Part shown: piece by piece, positions 45,799 to 56,812 of the stretch
Position numbering within the stretch: the first letter of the stretch is position 1
How the letters are laid out: each line of letters begins with the position of its first letter
Source: Paracoccus albus
Lineage (GTDB): Bacteria; Pseudomonadota; Alphaproteobacteria; Rhodobacterales; Rhodobacteraceae
Length of the DNA: 64,000 bases
NCBI RefSeq assembly: GCF_027913035.1
Contig: NZ_CP115775.1
Location: forward strand, 682,001 to 746,000
Reading direction: 5' to 3'
Program-made: the position numbers and the translations under genes
Notes under the pieces: model-generated
Database searches by the model: none
Seen by the model: the letters and a program-made list of their open reading frames with translations, nothing else
Told to the model about the DNA's origin: nothing

Positions 45799-47744
45799 CA
45801 GGCGCGCGTCCTTGCGCCGCCAGATGTCGCGACCGGCGCAATCAGGCGCATGTTGCGGTGCATTTCTTCTATCTGCCCGCGTTGCCCGTCGGGATAGGCG
45901 CTCAGGGGCGGGACACCGCCCGCCAGGGCATAAAGCATGATGTCGCGTGCCACCGGTGCCGCCACCGCTGATCCGCCACCGCCGTGTTCGACGACGACAG
46001 CCACCGCATATTTCGGCGCGTCAAACGGCGCGTAACAGACGAACAGCGCGTGGTCGCGGCGGTTCCACGGAAGCTGTTCGTTACGTGTGACGCCGCGCGC
46101 GCGCTCGGCCGCGGTAATGTTGCGGACTTGGCTGGTGCCGGTCTTGCCGGCCATGCGCCATTCCTCGGTAACGATCCGAGAGCGTGCCCCCGTTCCGCCT
46201 GTTGCGTTCATGACCGCGTCCATCCCACGCTGAGCGGTGCGCAGATGGGCTGGTGTCAGGCCCAGATCGGCAAATTCGGCTACCGGCTCCGGCACGCCGT
46301 CGATGGCACGGACGAGGCGCGGCTTGACCTCTCGCCCGGTGGCGACGCGCGCTGTCATCACCGCCAGTTGCAAGGGCGATGCAAGCACAAAACCCTGACC
46401 GATCGAGGCGTTGAGCGAATCGCCTATCACCCAGGGCTGGTCGTAACGTTCCTGCTTCCATGCCCGGTCCGGTGCGATGCCGGTGGCGACAGCGGACATG
46501 GGCAGGTCATGTTCAACACCAATCCCCAGCCGTCGGGCCATTTCTGCGATGCGATCGATGCCGACTGCGCGGGAGAGTTCGTAATAATAGACGTCGCAGG
46601 ATTTCTGCAGGCTCTGAACCGCATCGACATGGCCATGCCCGCCACGACTGTGGCAGTGAAAGCGCCGGCCCGCGACATCCAGCCCGCCATTGCAGAAAAA
46701 GCGGCTGCCTGCGTTGATGACCCCGGATTCAAGACCGGCCATCAGGGTGACCATCTTGAAAGTTGATCCCGGCGGATAGAGACCCTGCACGGTCTTGTCG
46801 GCCAGCGGGCGATGGTCATGCTCCATCAGGGCCTTGTAGTCGGCCGAAGATATGCCGCGCACGAACAGGTTGGGATCGAAAACCGGGTTAGAGGCGATGG
46901 CCAGAATGTCACCATTGGTCACATCGATGACCACCGCAGCAGAGGATTCTTCGCCCATCCGTTGCACGGCATAGTTCTGCAGACCGGTATCCAGCGTCAT
47001 CTGGACAGTTGCACCCTGCTGACCCTCTTGCCGGGACAGTTCGCGCATTTCTCGACCGGCGGCATTGACCTCGACCTTGCGAATACCGGCCTTGCCGCGC
47101 AGGACCGGCTCCAGCTTGCTTTCGACGCCGACCTTGCCGAACTGAAACTCGGGCAACATCAGGACGGGGTCGGGGTCTTCCATCTTCGAAAGGTCATAGT
47201 CCGAAACGCGGCCTACATAACCAAGCACATGAGCAAAATCGCCGTCGCGCGGATAAACCCGCGACAAAACCGATTCAGGCAGCACGCCGGGCAGGGCGGG
47301 TGCATTCACGGCGATAGAGCTGAATTCGTCCCAGCTAAGATGATCGCCAATGCTGACCGGCGTGGCCGCGCTGCGCTTGCTGATGGTGTCCAGCAATTCC
47401 TGCGTCTCCTCGTCCGACATCGAAACCAGCATCCGCAGCTTCGCCACAACCTGTTCGACATCGCCCGACAGTTCGCGGGTGATTGTGGCGCGGTAATTCT
47501 GCTCATTCCCGGCGATGACAATGCCATTGCGGTCGTGGATCAGGCCGCGCACCGGGGGCAGAAGGCGGAATTTGATCGAGTTGTCGTCTGAAAGCAGGCG
47601 ATATTCGTCCGCATGTTCGATCTGCATCGACCGCAGCCGCCATGCCAATGTGCCGATCACGCCCGCCTGAATGATCCCCAGCATCACCCCGCGACGAGAG
47701 ATCATCCGTGCGCTGTCGATAATATCCTTTGGTGATTTGCGCAT
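45798..47744 (-). CDS. mrdA: Penicillin-binding protein 2 (elongation transpeptidase)
   Basis: A 648-residue class B PBP. One N-terminal membrane helix (about 18-36) and a dimerisation domain precede the transpeptidase domain with SxxK STFK (Ser327-Lys330), SxN as SCD (382-384) and KTG (534-536). It cross-links the strands made by RodA during rod elongation. ATG 47744 overlaps the mreD stop (TAATG). Length is normal. Its gene is also called pbpA. Confidence 0.96.
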   Translation of the reverse strand: MRKSPKDIIDSARMISRRGVMLGIIQAGVIGTLAWRLRSMQIEHADEYRLLSDDNSIKFRLLPPVRGLIHDRNGIVIAGNEQNYRATITRELSGDVEQVVAKLRMLVSMSDEETQELLDTISKRSAATPVSIGDHLSWDEFSSIAVNAPALPGVLPESVLSRVYPRDGDFAHVLGYVGRVSDYDLSKMEDPDPVLMLPEFQFGKVGVESKLEPVLRGKAGIRKVEVNAAGREMRELSRQEGQQGATVQMTLDTGLQNYAVQRMGEESSAAVVIDVTNGDILAIASNPVFDPNLFVRGISSADYKALMEHDHRPLADKTVQGLYPPGSTFKMVTLMAGLESGVINAGSRFFCNGGLDVAGRRFHCHSRGGHGHVDAVQSLQKSCDVYYYELSRAVGIDRIAEMARRLGIGVEHDLPMSAVATGIAPDRAWKQERYDQPWVIGDSLNASIGQGFVLASPLQLAVMTARVATGREVKPRLVRAIDGVPEPVAEFADLGLTPAHLRTAQRGMDAVMNATGGTGARSRIVTEEWRMAGKTGTSQVRNITAAERARGVTRNEQLPWNRRDHALFVCYAPFDAPKYAVAVVVEHGGGGSAVAAPVARDIMLYALAGGVPPLSAYPDGQRGQIEEMHRNMRLIAPVATSGGARTRA

Positions 47745-48274
47745 TAATGCACCATCATTTCAATCTCTGCCGCAGAAAGCCTGCGTATGCCAATCATATG
47801 CAGCGCCAGCACGACAACCGGGTAGGCTGCGACCGTTGCCAGCCATTGTAGCATCACAGGTGCCAGCGGGGGAACGGGCAGCAGGAACAGCATCATAATC
47901 AGCCTGTAGCCGATCAGCATCAAGCCAATAAGGGCGCCGACCCGCATCCATTCAAACACAAATGCCTGATCGGCCCAACGCTGGCTGCGTGGCCGCAACA
48001 TCTCCGTCGCGACCAGAACGAAAAAGCTCCACAAGCCGATGGGGCGATCCAGCAGAAAGTCCCCGATAAGCGACAATGCGACAATGATTGCGACGGGCAG
48101 TTGATCGGGCCTGCGCAGAACCCATGCAAGGGTCAGGGCAAGCATAATATCGGGTCCGGGCAAGCCGGGCTCACCGGGGTTGAGTGGCATGAGACGGAAG
48201 AACAGGGCAACAAGGCCGATGCCGATATATCCGGCTGTCGCCACAATCTTCCGGCGTTTGACGATGTCGTTCAT
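47744..48274 (-). CDS. mreD: Rod shape-determining protein MreD
   Basis: A 176-residue, five- to six-helix inner-membrane protein of the elongasome. The sequence MNDIVKRRKIVATAGYIGIG with LALTLAWVLRRPDQLPVAII and LLLDRPIGLWSFFVLVATEM is characteristic of alphaproteobacterial MreD. It bridges MreC and the cytoplasmic MreB filaments. ATG 48274 overlaps the mreC stop as ATGA. Confidence 0.92.
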   Translation of the reverse strand: MNDIVKRRKIVATAGYIGIGLVALFFRLMPLNPGEPGLPGPDIMLALTLAWVLRRPDQLPVAIIVALSLIGDFLLDRPIGLWSFFVLVATEMLRPRSQRWADQAFVFEWMRVGALIGLMLIGYRLIMMLFLLPVPPLAPVMLQWLATVAAYPVVVLALHMIGIRRLSAAEIEMMVH

Positions 48275-49209
48275 GTCGGGGCGGTGCCGCGGGCATTGGC
48301 GGCGGGATCAGGTCGCGCCGCCGGGGCAGGCGGCATTTGCGGACCGATCAGGCCCGGCTCTGGCGGAAGGATCAGTGCGCCGCCATCCTGAAGTCGCTCT
48401 GCGGGGTGGCTGCGAAGCACGCGCAGGAACTCCAACCGACCGTAATCGGCAGCCATGCGCAGGCGTAACCGGCCATCGCTGTCCTCAACCACCTGTCCGA
48501 TCAGGATATCAGGCGGAAAGACGCCGCCGTCGCCAGAGCTTATCACGCGGTCACCGGGGCGCACGTTCTCCGGCCGCTCGATGAAGTCGAGCGTCGGCAG
48601 GGTGGAGTTGTCACCGGTCAGCAGCGCATTTTCGCCCGATGGCTGTACCATGACCGGTATACGTGATGACGGATCGGTCAGCAGAATCACACGGCTGGTC
48701 TGATTGCCCACGCCAGAGATGCGGCCGACCAGCCCCAGACCGTCCATGACCGCCCAGCCATCAACGACACCATCGCGCCGTCCGACATTCAGAAGAACCG
48801 ATCGCCGGAAGGCAGTGCCGCTGTCAGTCAGAACAACCCCGGTAATCGAGGTCAGCGCCGGGTCCAGGCTGACGTTATTCTGCGCCAGAAGTTTTGCGTT
48901 TTCCTGCTCCAGCTGGACTGCTGCTTCTTTCCAACGCTCCATCTCGCGCAGTTCGCGGCGCAATTCCTGATTTTGTTCATAGATGCGCGAATAGCTTTGC
49001 AGGCTGGACACCATACGCGTCACGCGCGTGACCGGCGTCATCGCCCATTCGAAGCTTGGGACGAAGCGGTCGATAAAGTCCGAACGCATCGCCTCTGCCC
49101 GTGGGCTGTCGATGCGCCAGAACAGAAACAGGGCCAGCAGAAAAAGACCAAGCAGGCCGATCAGGATACGGCGAACCGGGGTGGCAAAATCGTAACCCTT
49201 GCGGGCCAT
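48271..49209 (-). CDS. mreC: Rod shape-determining protein MreC
   Basis: A 312-residue protein with one membrane helix (about 12-31), a periplasmic coiled coil (about 70-105, ELRRELREMERWKEAAVQLE) and the beta-barrel MreC core (GRRDGVVDGWAVMDGLGLVG, VRPGDRVISSGDGGVFPPDI). The C-terminal Pro/Ala-rich tail is common in Rhodobacterales. It scaffolds PBP2 and RodA. It lies 15 bp downstream of mreB. Confidence 0.95.
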   Translation of the reverse strand: MARKGYDFATPVRRILIGLLGLFLLALFLFWRIDSPRAEAMRSDFIDRFVPSFEWAMTPVTRVTRMVSSLQSYSRIYEQNQELRRELREMERWKEAAVQLEQENAKLLAQNNVSLDPALTSITGVVLTDSGTAFRRSVLLNVGRRDGVVDGWAVMDGLGLVGRISGVGNQTSRVILLTDPSSRIPVMVQPSGENALLTGDNSTLPTLDFIERPENVRPGDRVISSGDGGVFPPDILIGQVVEDSDGRLRLRMAADYGRLEFLRVLRSHPAERLQDGGALILPPEPGLIGPQMPPAPAARPDPAANARGTAPT

Positions 49210-49224
49210 CGCGCCAGCCCCGCC

Positions 49225-51347
<2,123 letters not shown>

Positions 51348-51353
<6 letters not shown>

Positions 51354-51698
51354 GCGTCTTGTTGCGCTGACGTCCACGCCTGCGAGCGCCCCGGCCATCA
51401 TCAGTCCCGCAAGCAGGGATCCGGCAGCACAGCCGAGGATCCCAGCAAGCAACGGCAATGCCGGTTCACCTGCAAATGCCGCCGCGCCAAATGCGACAAC
51501 AAAGACGCCGAGCGCGAAGGCAAATCCCGCCAGCATCAAGGGCAGTGACATCCGGGCCTGTGGAAGCGCACCGCCGATAACCAGTAATGCAACGACGATG
51601 GCATCGGCGACCATGAATTCGGGCGGGTGCGACCCTGCGAGCATGAGAAAGGCGGTAACGCCTGCGATCACGAAGGCGGCAATGCGCAATAGTTTCAT
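51348..51698 (-). CDS. Small integral membrane protein of unknown function
   Basis: A 116-residue, very hydrophobic protein with about four membrane helices (starting LLRIAAFVIAGVTAFLMLAG) and a short Thr-Arg-Arg-Ser end. I do not recognise a family. ATG 51698 is followed by a conventional coding composition, and the gene converges on the glycosyltransferase gene with a six-base overlap of stops. It is downstream of leuA on the same strand but separated by the leuA terminator. Confidence 0.6.
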
Positions 51699-51713
51699 AA
51701 AATATGCCTCATC

Positions 51714-51748
51714 AAAAATGAAAGCGCCGCCTCGGATGGGCGGCGCTT
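51714..51748 (-). terminator. Intrinsic terminator of leuA
   Basis: AAGCGCCGCC (51722-51731) pairs over ten bases with GGCGGCGCTT (51739-51748) around a 7-base loop. On the minus strand it is followed by TTCATTTTTG, a U-rich tail. It lies just past the leuA stop and isolates leuA from the small gene beyond. Confidence 0.85.
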
Positions 51749-51755
51749 GAAGTTT

Positions 51756-53318
51756 TCAGTGCGAGTACATGCTGACCTGCTTGGCATCGCCATCCTTGCC
51801 GATGGCCTCGCGGCGGGCCCTCAGCCGGTTCAGCGCACCGACATAAGCTTTGACAGAGGCGAGGATCGTGTCGGTATCGGCGGCCTGCCCGGTGGCAATC
51901 CGGCCTTCCTCCTCCATCCTTACCGAAACAGTGGCCTGTGCATCCGTCCCTTCGGTCACGGCATGAACTTGATAGAGTTGCAGCACAGCCTGATGCGGGT
52001 AGATCTCTGTCACAGCGTTGAACACCGCATCGACCGGGCCATCGCCTGTGGTCGCTGCCGTCTTTTCTTCACCATCAACGATCAGCGTAAGATCGGCTGA
52101 CTGCCCATCGCTGCCGCAGACGACGCGCAGATGTTTGACCTGCAGATAGTCATACTCGGTATTGGCGGCGCTGTCCTGCATCAGCGCGACGATATCCTCG
52201 TCATAGACCTCTTTCTTGCGGTCGGCCAAAGCCTTGAAGCGCACGAACAGGTCCTTCAGCTGGTTGTCGCCCACTTCATAGCCCAGATCGGACAGCTTGG
52301 AACGCAGCGCCGCGCGGCCCGAATGCTTGCCCATGACGATGTTATTTTCGTTCAGACCGATATCGGCGGGCTTCATGATCTCGAACGTCTCGACGTTTTT
52401 CAGCACGCCGTCCTGATGGATACCGGATTCGTGCAGGAAGGCGTTCTTGCCGACGATGGCCTTGTTATATTGAACCGCAAAGCCGGAAACCTGCGCGACG
52501 CGGCGGCTGATCCCCATGATTTTTGTCGTGTCGATGCCGGTATCGAAGGGCATGATGTCATTGCGCACCCGCATCGCCATCACGACTTCTTCAAGCGCCG
52601 TATTACCCGCACGCTCACCCAGCCCGTTTATCGTGCATTCGATCTGACGCGCCCCGGCCTCGACTGCCGCAAGAGAGTTCGCCGTCGCCATGCCCAGATC
52701 GTTGTGGCAATGCGTGGCAAAGATGATCTCATCCGCGCCGGGAACGCGCTCGATCAGCATACGGATCAGATCGGCGCTTTCCTTGGGTGCGGTATAGCCC
52801 ACCGTGTCAGGGATGTTGATCGTCGTGGCACCGCATTTGATCGCGATTTCGACGACCCGGCACAGGTAATCATGCTCTGTCCGTGTGGCATCCATTGGGG
52901 ACCATTGTACATTGTCGCACAGGTTGCGGGCATGGGTCACGGTCTGCTCGATCCGCTCGGCCATCTGGTCCATGTCCAGATTCGGGATGGCGCGATGCAG
53001 GGGCGAGGTGCCGATGAAGGTGTGAATGCGCGGCCGTTTCGCGTGCTTGATCGCTTCCCAGCAGCGGTCGATATCGGGCAGTTGCGCCCGCGCCAGCCCG
53101 CAGATCACGCTGTTCTTCGATTGCTGCGCAATCTCTGATACGGCCTTGAAATCACCTTCAGATGCGATGGGGAATCCGGCCTCGATAATGTCCACGCCCA
53201 TCTCGTCCAGCATAGAGGCGATCTCCAGCTTTTCGGAATGGGACATGGTGGCGCCGGGCGATTGCTCACCGTCGCGCAGGGTGGTGTCGAAGATATATAC
53301 GCGGTTCTTGTCGGTCAT
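51756..53318 (-). CDS. leuA: 2-isopropylmalate synthase
   Basis: A 520-residue enzyme of leucine synthesis that condenses acetyl-CoA with 2-ketoisovalerate. The catalytic TIM-barrel start VYIFDTTLRDGEQSPGATMS, the metal-binding FATHCHNDLGMATANSL and the GxGERAGN motif CTINGLGERAGNTALE are clear. The C-terminal domain (from about 390) is the leucine feedback site. ATG 53318. An upstream leader peptide rich in leucine indicates attenuation control. The gene is monocistronic, ending in a strong terminator. Confidence 0.97.
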   Translation of the reverse strand: MTDKNRVYIFDTTLRDGEQSPGATMSHSEKLEIASMLDEMGVDIIEAGFPIASEGDFKAVSEIAQQSKNSVICGLARAQLPDIDRCWEAIKHAKRPRIHTFIGTSPLHRAIPNLDMDQMAERIEQTVTHARNLCDNVQWSPMDATRTEHDYLCRVVEIAIKCGATTINIPDTVGYTAPKESADLIRMLIERVPGADEIIFATHCHNDLGMATANSLAAVEAGARQIECTINGLGERAGNTALEEVVMAMRVRNDIMPFDTGIDTTKIMGISRRVAQVSGFAVQYNKAIVGKNAFLHESGIHQDGVLKNVETFEIMKPADIGLNENNIVMGKHSGRAALRSKLSDLGYEVGDNQLKDLFVRFKALADRKKEVYDEDIVALMQDSAANTEYDYLQVKHLRVVCGSDGQSADLTLIVDGEEKTAATTGDGPVDAVFNAVTEIYPHQAVLQLYQVHAVTEGTDAQATVSVRMEEEGRIATGQAADTDTILASVKAYVGALNRLRARREAIGKDGDAKQVSMYSH

Positions 53319-53342
53319 TGTCGTGCTTCTTTTGCTGAATGT

Positions 53343-53397
53343 GTCAGGGGCCGGGCGCTTGGCCTGACTGAGCGGCGGCCCGGCAGGACCCGCTCAG
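53343..53397 (-). promoter_or_regulatory. Attenuator-like hairpins of leuA
   Basis: Two successive hairpins follow the leader Leu codons: 53390-53397 with 53368-53375 (8 bp, the 5' arm covering the leader stop codon) and 53363-53368 with 53343-53348 (6 bp). A mutually exclusive pairing of 53376-53381 with 53348-53353 would break both. No U-run follows, so the switch may act through Rho or on translation rather than as a classical intrinsic terminator. Confidence 0.55.
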
Positions 53398-53492
53398 CGC
53401 AGCGTAAGAAGAAGCAGACCGCGGAGGTTCACGGCAAACGACGCGCCAGTCTGCGCGTTGCGGTAGGGTGCGATGTGTCGCGTCCGGGTCAT
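53394..53492 (-). CDS. leuL: Leucine-rich leader peptide of leuA
   Basis: A 32-codon frame, MTRTRHIAPYRNAQTGASFA then VNLRGLLLLTLR, ends with a cluster of five Leu codons in six (53400-53417) just before the stop. The stop overlaps the first attenuator hairpin. It lies 75 bp upstream of leuA on the same strand. Scarcity of charged tRNA-Leu would stall the ribosome there and alter RNA folding, as in known leu operons. The ATG is only seven bases after a TATAGT box, so the message may be leaderless. Confidence 0.78.
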   Translation of the reverse strand: MTRTRHIAPYRNAQTGASFAVNLRGLLLLTLR

Positions 53493-53499
53493 GTGCGTG

Positions 53500-53527
53500 A
53501 CTATACAAGCGCTTGCGGTGATGAAAA
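53500..53527 (-). promoter_or_regulatory. Promoter of the leu leader and leuA
   Basis: On the minus strand TTTTCA (53527-53522) and TATAGT (53505-53500) are 16 bp apart. The leader ATG begins seven bases after the -10 box, exactly where transcription should start. Confidence 0.55.
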
Positions 53528-53531
53528 GCCC

Positions 53532-54257
53532 TTATTTTTTGTCGACAGGCGCAGGCGTGGACGGTTTGACACTGTTGGCTTCGGTGCGACTCTCCGTCGC
53601 TCGAACTTTTCGGGTGCGAACAGGTGGTGCGCCCGATTGCGTCCCGCCTGTCCGGATTTTCTCGATCCGCGCGGCCAGCTTTCTGGCGCGCCTGCGGTGA
53701 TAGGCGCGGATCACAGGGACTGTCATGTAATGCGCGGCGATGGCGGCGAACGTACCCAGAATCAGGCCGCCGACGAGATAGGGCAGATACACATCGTAGA
53801 AAAAGGACCGCAACTGATCCCAATGCGCCGTTTCCGGCCCGAACGCGGCGTGAATGTTGCGCCAAAGCTGCGTCGTGGCGTCCGCGAACTCGTTCAGGAT
53901 CATCTTCGGCGACAGATAGCCATGAGTGCCGAGGATCTCTCGCCCCAGCCAGGTCGACGAATAAGCGATGAAGGGGAAGGTGATCGGGTTGCCGACAAAG
54001 GTCGCCAGAAGCGAAGCCAGAATATTCCCACCGATGAGCCAGGAAATCACAGCGGCAATCAGGAAATGCAGGCCGTGCAGCGGGGTGAACGACACAAACA
54101 CGCCGACGGCGACCCCGCGCCCGATCTTATGCGGCTGGTCCGGCAGCCTCCGCAGCCGGTACAGCACATACTGACCCGCGCGCAGCCAGCCGCCGCGCGG
54201 ATAGATCAGTTCGGTCGCGATCTGGGAATAGCTGCGGGGCTTTCGGCGCTTGAACAT
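53532..54257 (-). CDS. DUF2062 membrane protein
   Basis: A 241-residue protein with a DUF2062 domain (about 40-175): IGRGVAVGVFVSFTPLHGLH, then LLATFVGNPITFPFIAYSST. It has two or three membrane helices and a basic C-terminal tail ending PSTPAPVDKK. Its function is unknown. It starts at ATG 54257 and sits between leuA and the RSH gene, where relatives are often found in Rhodobacterales. It is read in the same direction as both. Confidence 0.85.
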   Translation of the reverse strand: MFKRRKPRSYSQIATELIYPRGGWLRAGQYVLYRLRRLPDQPHKIGRGVAVGVFVSFTPLHGLHFLIAAVISWLIGGNILASLLATFVGNPITFPFIAYSSTWLGREILGTHGYLSPKMILNEFADATTQLWRNIHAAFGPETAHWDQLRSFFYDVYLPYLVGGLILGTFAAIAAHYMTVPVIRAYHRRRARKLAARIEKIRTGGTQSGAPPVRTRKVRATESRTEANSVKPSTPAPVDKK

Positions 54258-54302
54258 GGATCGAATATCAACGACTGCCTGAGAATTGTCACCAACGCGG
54301 CG

Positions 54303-56429
54303 CTAGGGGGCGAGTTCCGGACGCAGCAGGCGCGTGACCTGCGCCACATCCGACTCTGCCTCAAGTGCCGTTAACAAAGCGTGAAGCTGATCACTTCCGT
54401 GCAGTTCAACCTCGATTTCCAGTCGGTAGAAATCGGGTTTGCGGTCAACAAACACCAAATTCGAGATATTCGCCCCCTGACTGCCGATCAATGTGCATAT
54501 CCGGCCAAGCACGCCCGCATCATGGCGAATCGTCACCGACAGGGTGACGGCATAGGCGGGCGGGTGACGACCTTCTCGCCATTGCAGATCGACCCAACGC
54601 TTCAGATCCTCTTCGCTGTCCAGTTGGGCAAGCGCCGGACAGTCGATGGAATGAATGATGATGCCGCGCCCGCGATAGGTGATGCCGACAATCCGCTCTC
54701 CGGGAATGGGCTGGCAGCAATGCGCGCGGCCGAGTGTCTGATCGACCTCCAGCCCCGCGACGGGACGAGACGGATCGACGGTTTCCTTATGCGTACTGAG
54801 TTCGGGGTAAAGGGTCGTCAAAACGTCCTGCGCCGACATTTCAGCGCAACCGATCCGCGCCAGCAACTCATCTGAATCGGGCAGGGCCAGCTTATTGGCA
54901 GCAGTGCGCAGGGCCTTGTCGGTGACACGCCTGCCGTGATGTTCAAAGCTGATGCGCACCAGTTCCGCGCCAAGCCGGATCAGCCGCGCGCGATCCTCTT
55001 CGCGCAGCGAACGCCGGATTGCGGCCTTGGCGCGTCCGGTCTGCACGATCTCCAGCCATGCTGCCTGCGGACGCTGACCGGCGGCTGTGATGATCTCAAC
55101 CAATTGCCCATTCTTGAGCCGGGTCCACAAAGGCACGCGAATGCCGTCGACCTTGGCGCCGACGGTGCTGTTGCCGATCCGCGTGTGAATTGTATAGGCA
55201 AAGTCGATCGGGGTTGCGCCTTTCGGCAACTGGATCACGTCGCCCTTCGGTGTGAAGATGAAGACCTGATCGGAATACATCTCCAGCTTGACGTGTTCCA
55301 GAAATTCGTCGTGATCCTCTCCACCCAGTCTTTCGTTCAACTGCGCGATCCATTCCGCCGGATCGACGGCGAAAGGGTTGGTCGAGCGTACGCCGTCGCG
55401 ATAGGCCCAATGTGCCGCAACCCCGGCCTCGGCAACCTCGTGCATCTGGCGGGTGCGTATCTGCACCTCGACCCGCTTGCCATCGCGTCCCGTGACAGTG
55501 GTGTGTATCGAGCGGTAGCCGTTTGTTTTCGGCTGGCTGATGTAATCCTTGAAGCGGCCCGGAACCGCCCGCCAACGCCGGTGGATCAGACCGAGCGCGC
55601 GGTAACATTCACTTTCCGTGCCAACGATCACACGAAAGCCGTAAATGTCCGACAGCCGAGAGAAGGTCAGTTGCTTTTCCTGCATCTTCCGCCAGACGCT
55701 GAAGGGTCGTTTGGCGCGGCCATAGACATTGGCCTCGATCCCTTCGCGGTCCAGTTCCGTGCGGATATCCTTGGTGATCTGCGCGATCACATCGCCGGAT
55801 TCCTTTTGCAGCGTCAGAAAGCGTCGGATGATAGAGTTGCGGGCTTCGGGATTGATGACCTTGAAGGCCAGATCTTCAAGTTCTTCGCGCATCCACTGCA
55901 TACCCATGCGACCGGCCAGCGGCGCATAGATGTCCATCGTTTCGCGTGCCTTCTTTACCTGCTTTTCCGGTTTCATCGCCCGGATCGTGCGCATATTGTG
56001 CAGCCGGTCGGCCAGCTTGACCAGGATCACGCGAAGATCGCGCGTCATGGCCATGAAAAGCTTACGGAAATTTTCGGCCTGCTTGGAATGCGCGCCCGAC
56101 AGTTCCAGATTGGTCAGCTTGGTAACGCCATCGACCAGATCGGCAATCTCGCGCCCGAATTTCTCGGACACCTCTGTCCAGGTAGAGCGCGTATCCTCGA
56201 TCGTGTCGTGCAGAAGTGCCGTTACCAGCGTCGCATCATCCAGCCGCATTTCGGTGAGGATGGCGGCAACGGCGATGGGATGGGTGAAATAGGGCTCTCC
56301 GGAATGGCGGAACTGGCCCTCGTGCATCCGCTGGCCGTATTCAAACGACCGGCGGATCAGGTCTTCATCTGTGCGCGGATTGTAATTTCGGATCAGCGCA
56401 AGAAGGTCTTCGACGTCGAACTTATCCAA
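54303..56429 (-). CDS. Bifunctional (p)ppGpp synthetase/hydrolase (RSH, SpoT/RelA family)
   Basis: A 708-residue stringent-response enzyme. The HD hydrolase site is intact (His50 in FTHPIAVAAI; LLHDTIEDT with His74-Asp75 and Glu78-Asp79). The synthetase domain carries YGFRVIVGTESECYRALGLI and QPKTNGYRSIHTTV. TGS (about 385-450) and C-terminal ACT domains complete it. It is presumably the main alarmone enzyme, called Rel or SpoT in relatives. The start appears to be TTG 56429; no ATG or GTG gives the conserved N-terminus DVEDLLALIRNYNPRT. It lies downstream of rpoZ in the same direction. Confidence 0.95.
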   Translation of the reverse strand: MDKFDVEDLLALIRNYNPRTDEDLIRRSFEYGQRMHEGQFRHSGEPYFTHPIAVAAILTEMRLDDATLVTALLHDTIEDTRSTWTEVSEKFGREIADLVDGVTKLTNLELSGAHSKQAENFRKLFMAMTRDLRVILVKLADRLHNMRTIRAMKPEKQVKKARETMDIYAPLAGRMGMQWMREELEDLAFKVINPEARNSIIRRFLTLQKESGDVIAQITKDIRTELDREGIEANVYGRAKRPFSVWRKMQEKQLTFSRLSDIYGFRVIVGTESECYRALGLIHRRWRAVPGRFKDYISQPKTNGYRSIHTTVTGRDGKRVEVQIRTRQMHEVAEAGVAAHWAYRDGVRSTNPFAVDPAEWIAQLNERLGGEDHDEFLEHVKLEMYSDQVFIFTPKGDVIQLPKGATPIDFAYTIHTRIGNSTVGAKVDGIRVPLWTRLKNGQLVEIITAAGQRPQAAWLEIVQTGRAKAAIRRSLREEDRARLIRLGAELVRISFEHHGRRVTDKALRTAANKLALPDSDELLARIGCAEMSAQDVLTTLYPELSTHKETVDPSRPVAGLEVDQTLGRAHCCQPIPGERIVGITYRGRGIIIHSIDCPALAQLDSEEDLKRWVDLQWREGRHPPAYAVTLSVTIRHDAGVLGRICTLIGSQGANISNLVFVDRKPDFYRLEIEVELHGSDQLHALLTALEAESDVAQVTRLLRPELAP

Positions 56430-56448
56430 TCGAAGCCCCGCTCCCCGC

Positions 56449-56805
56449 TCAGCCGCGCTCGTTCGCTTCCAGCATCATGCGAAGCATTTTCTCTTCCGAT
56501 TCTTCATCGGCGGGCTTCGGACGGTCAACCTCGGCCCCAAGCAGAAGCGCCATGGCATCTTCTTCCGGCTCATCGACCTCGATCTGGGTCTGGCTGGATT
56601 CGATCATCCGTTCGCGCAGATCGTCGATCTGCTGGGTTTCATCGGCGATCTCACGCAGGGCAACGACAGGATTCTTGTCATTGTCACGCTCAACGCTCAG
56701 CGGGCTGCCGGTTGCGATTTCGCGGGCACGATGCGACGCAAGCATTACAAGGTCGAAGCGGTTCGGAACTTTATCAACGCAGTCTTCGACGGTCACGCGG
56801 GCCAT
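56449..56805 (-). CDS. rpoZ: RNA polymerase omega subunit
   Basis: A 118-residue omega subunit. It starts [20 protein letters not shown] and contains [20 protein letters not shown], both diagnostic. An acidic C-terminal extension is typical of alphaproteobacteria. It assists RNA polymerase assembly and ppGpp binding, which fits its position just upstream of the RSH gene. ATG 56805-56803, seven bases after the folK stop. Confidence 0.96.
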   Translation of the reverse strand: MARVTVEDCVDKVPNRFDLVMLASHRAREIATGSPLSVERDNDKNPVVALREIADETQQIDDLRERMIESSQTQIEVDEPEEDAMALLLGAEVDRPKPADEESEEKMLRMMLEANERG

Positions 56806-56812
56806 GAATCAC

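Noticed and set aside
54936..56807. Open frame of 623 codons on the plus strand opposite the RSH and rpoZ genes.
   Set aside because: Spans two verified minus-strand genes in their mirror frame and resembles no protein family.
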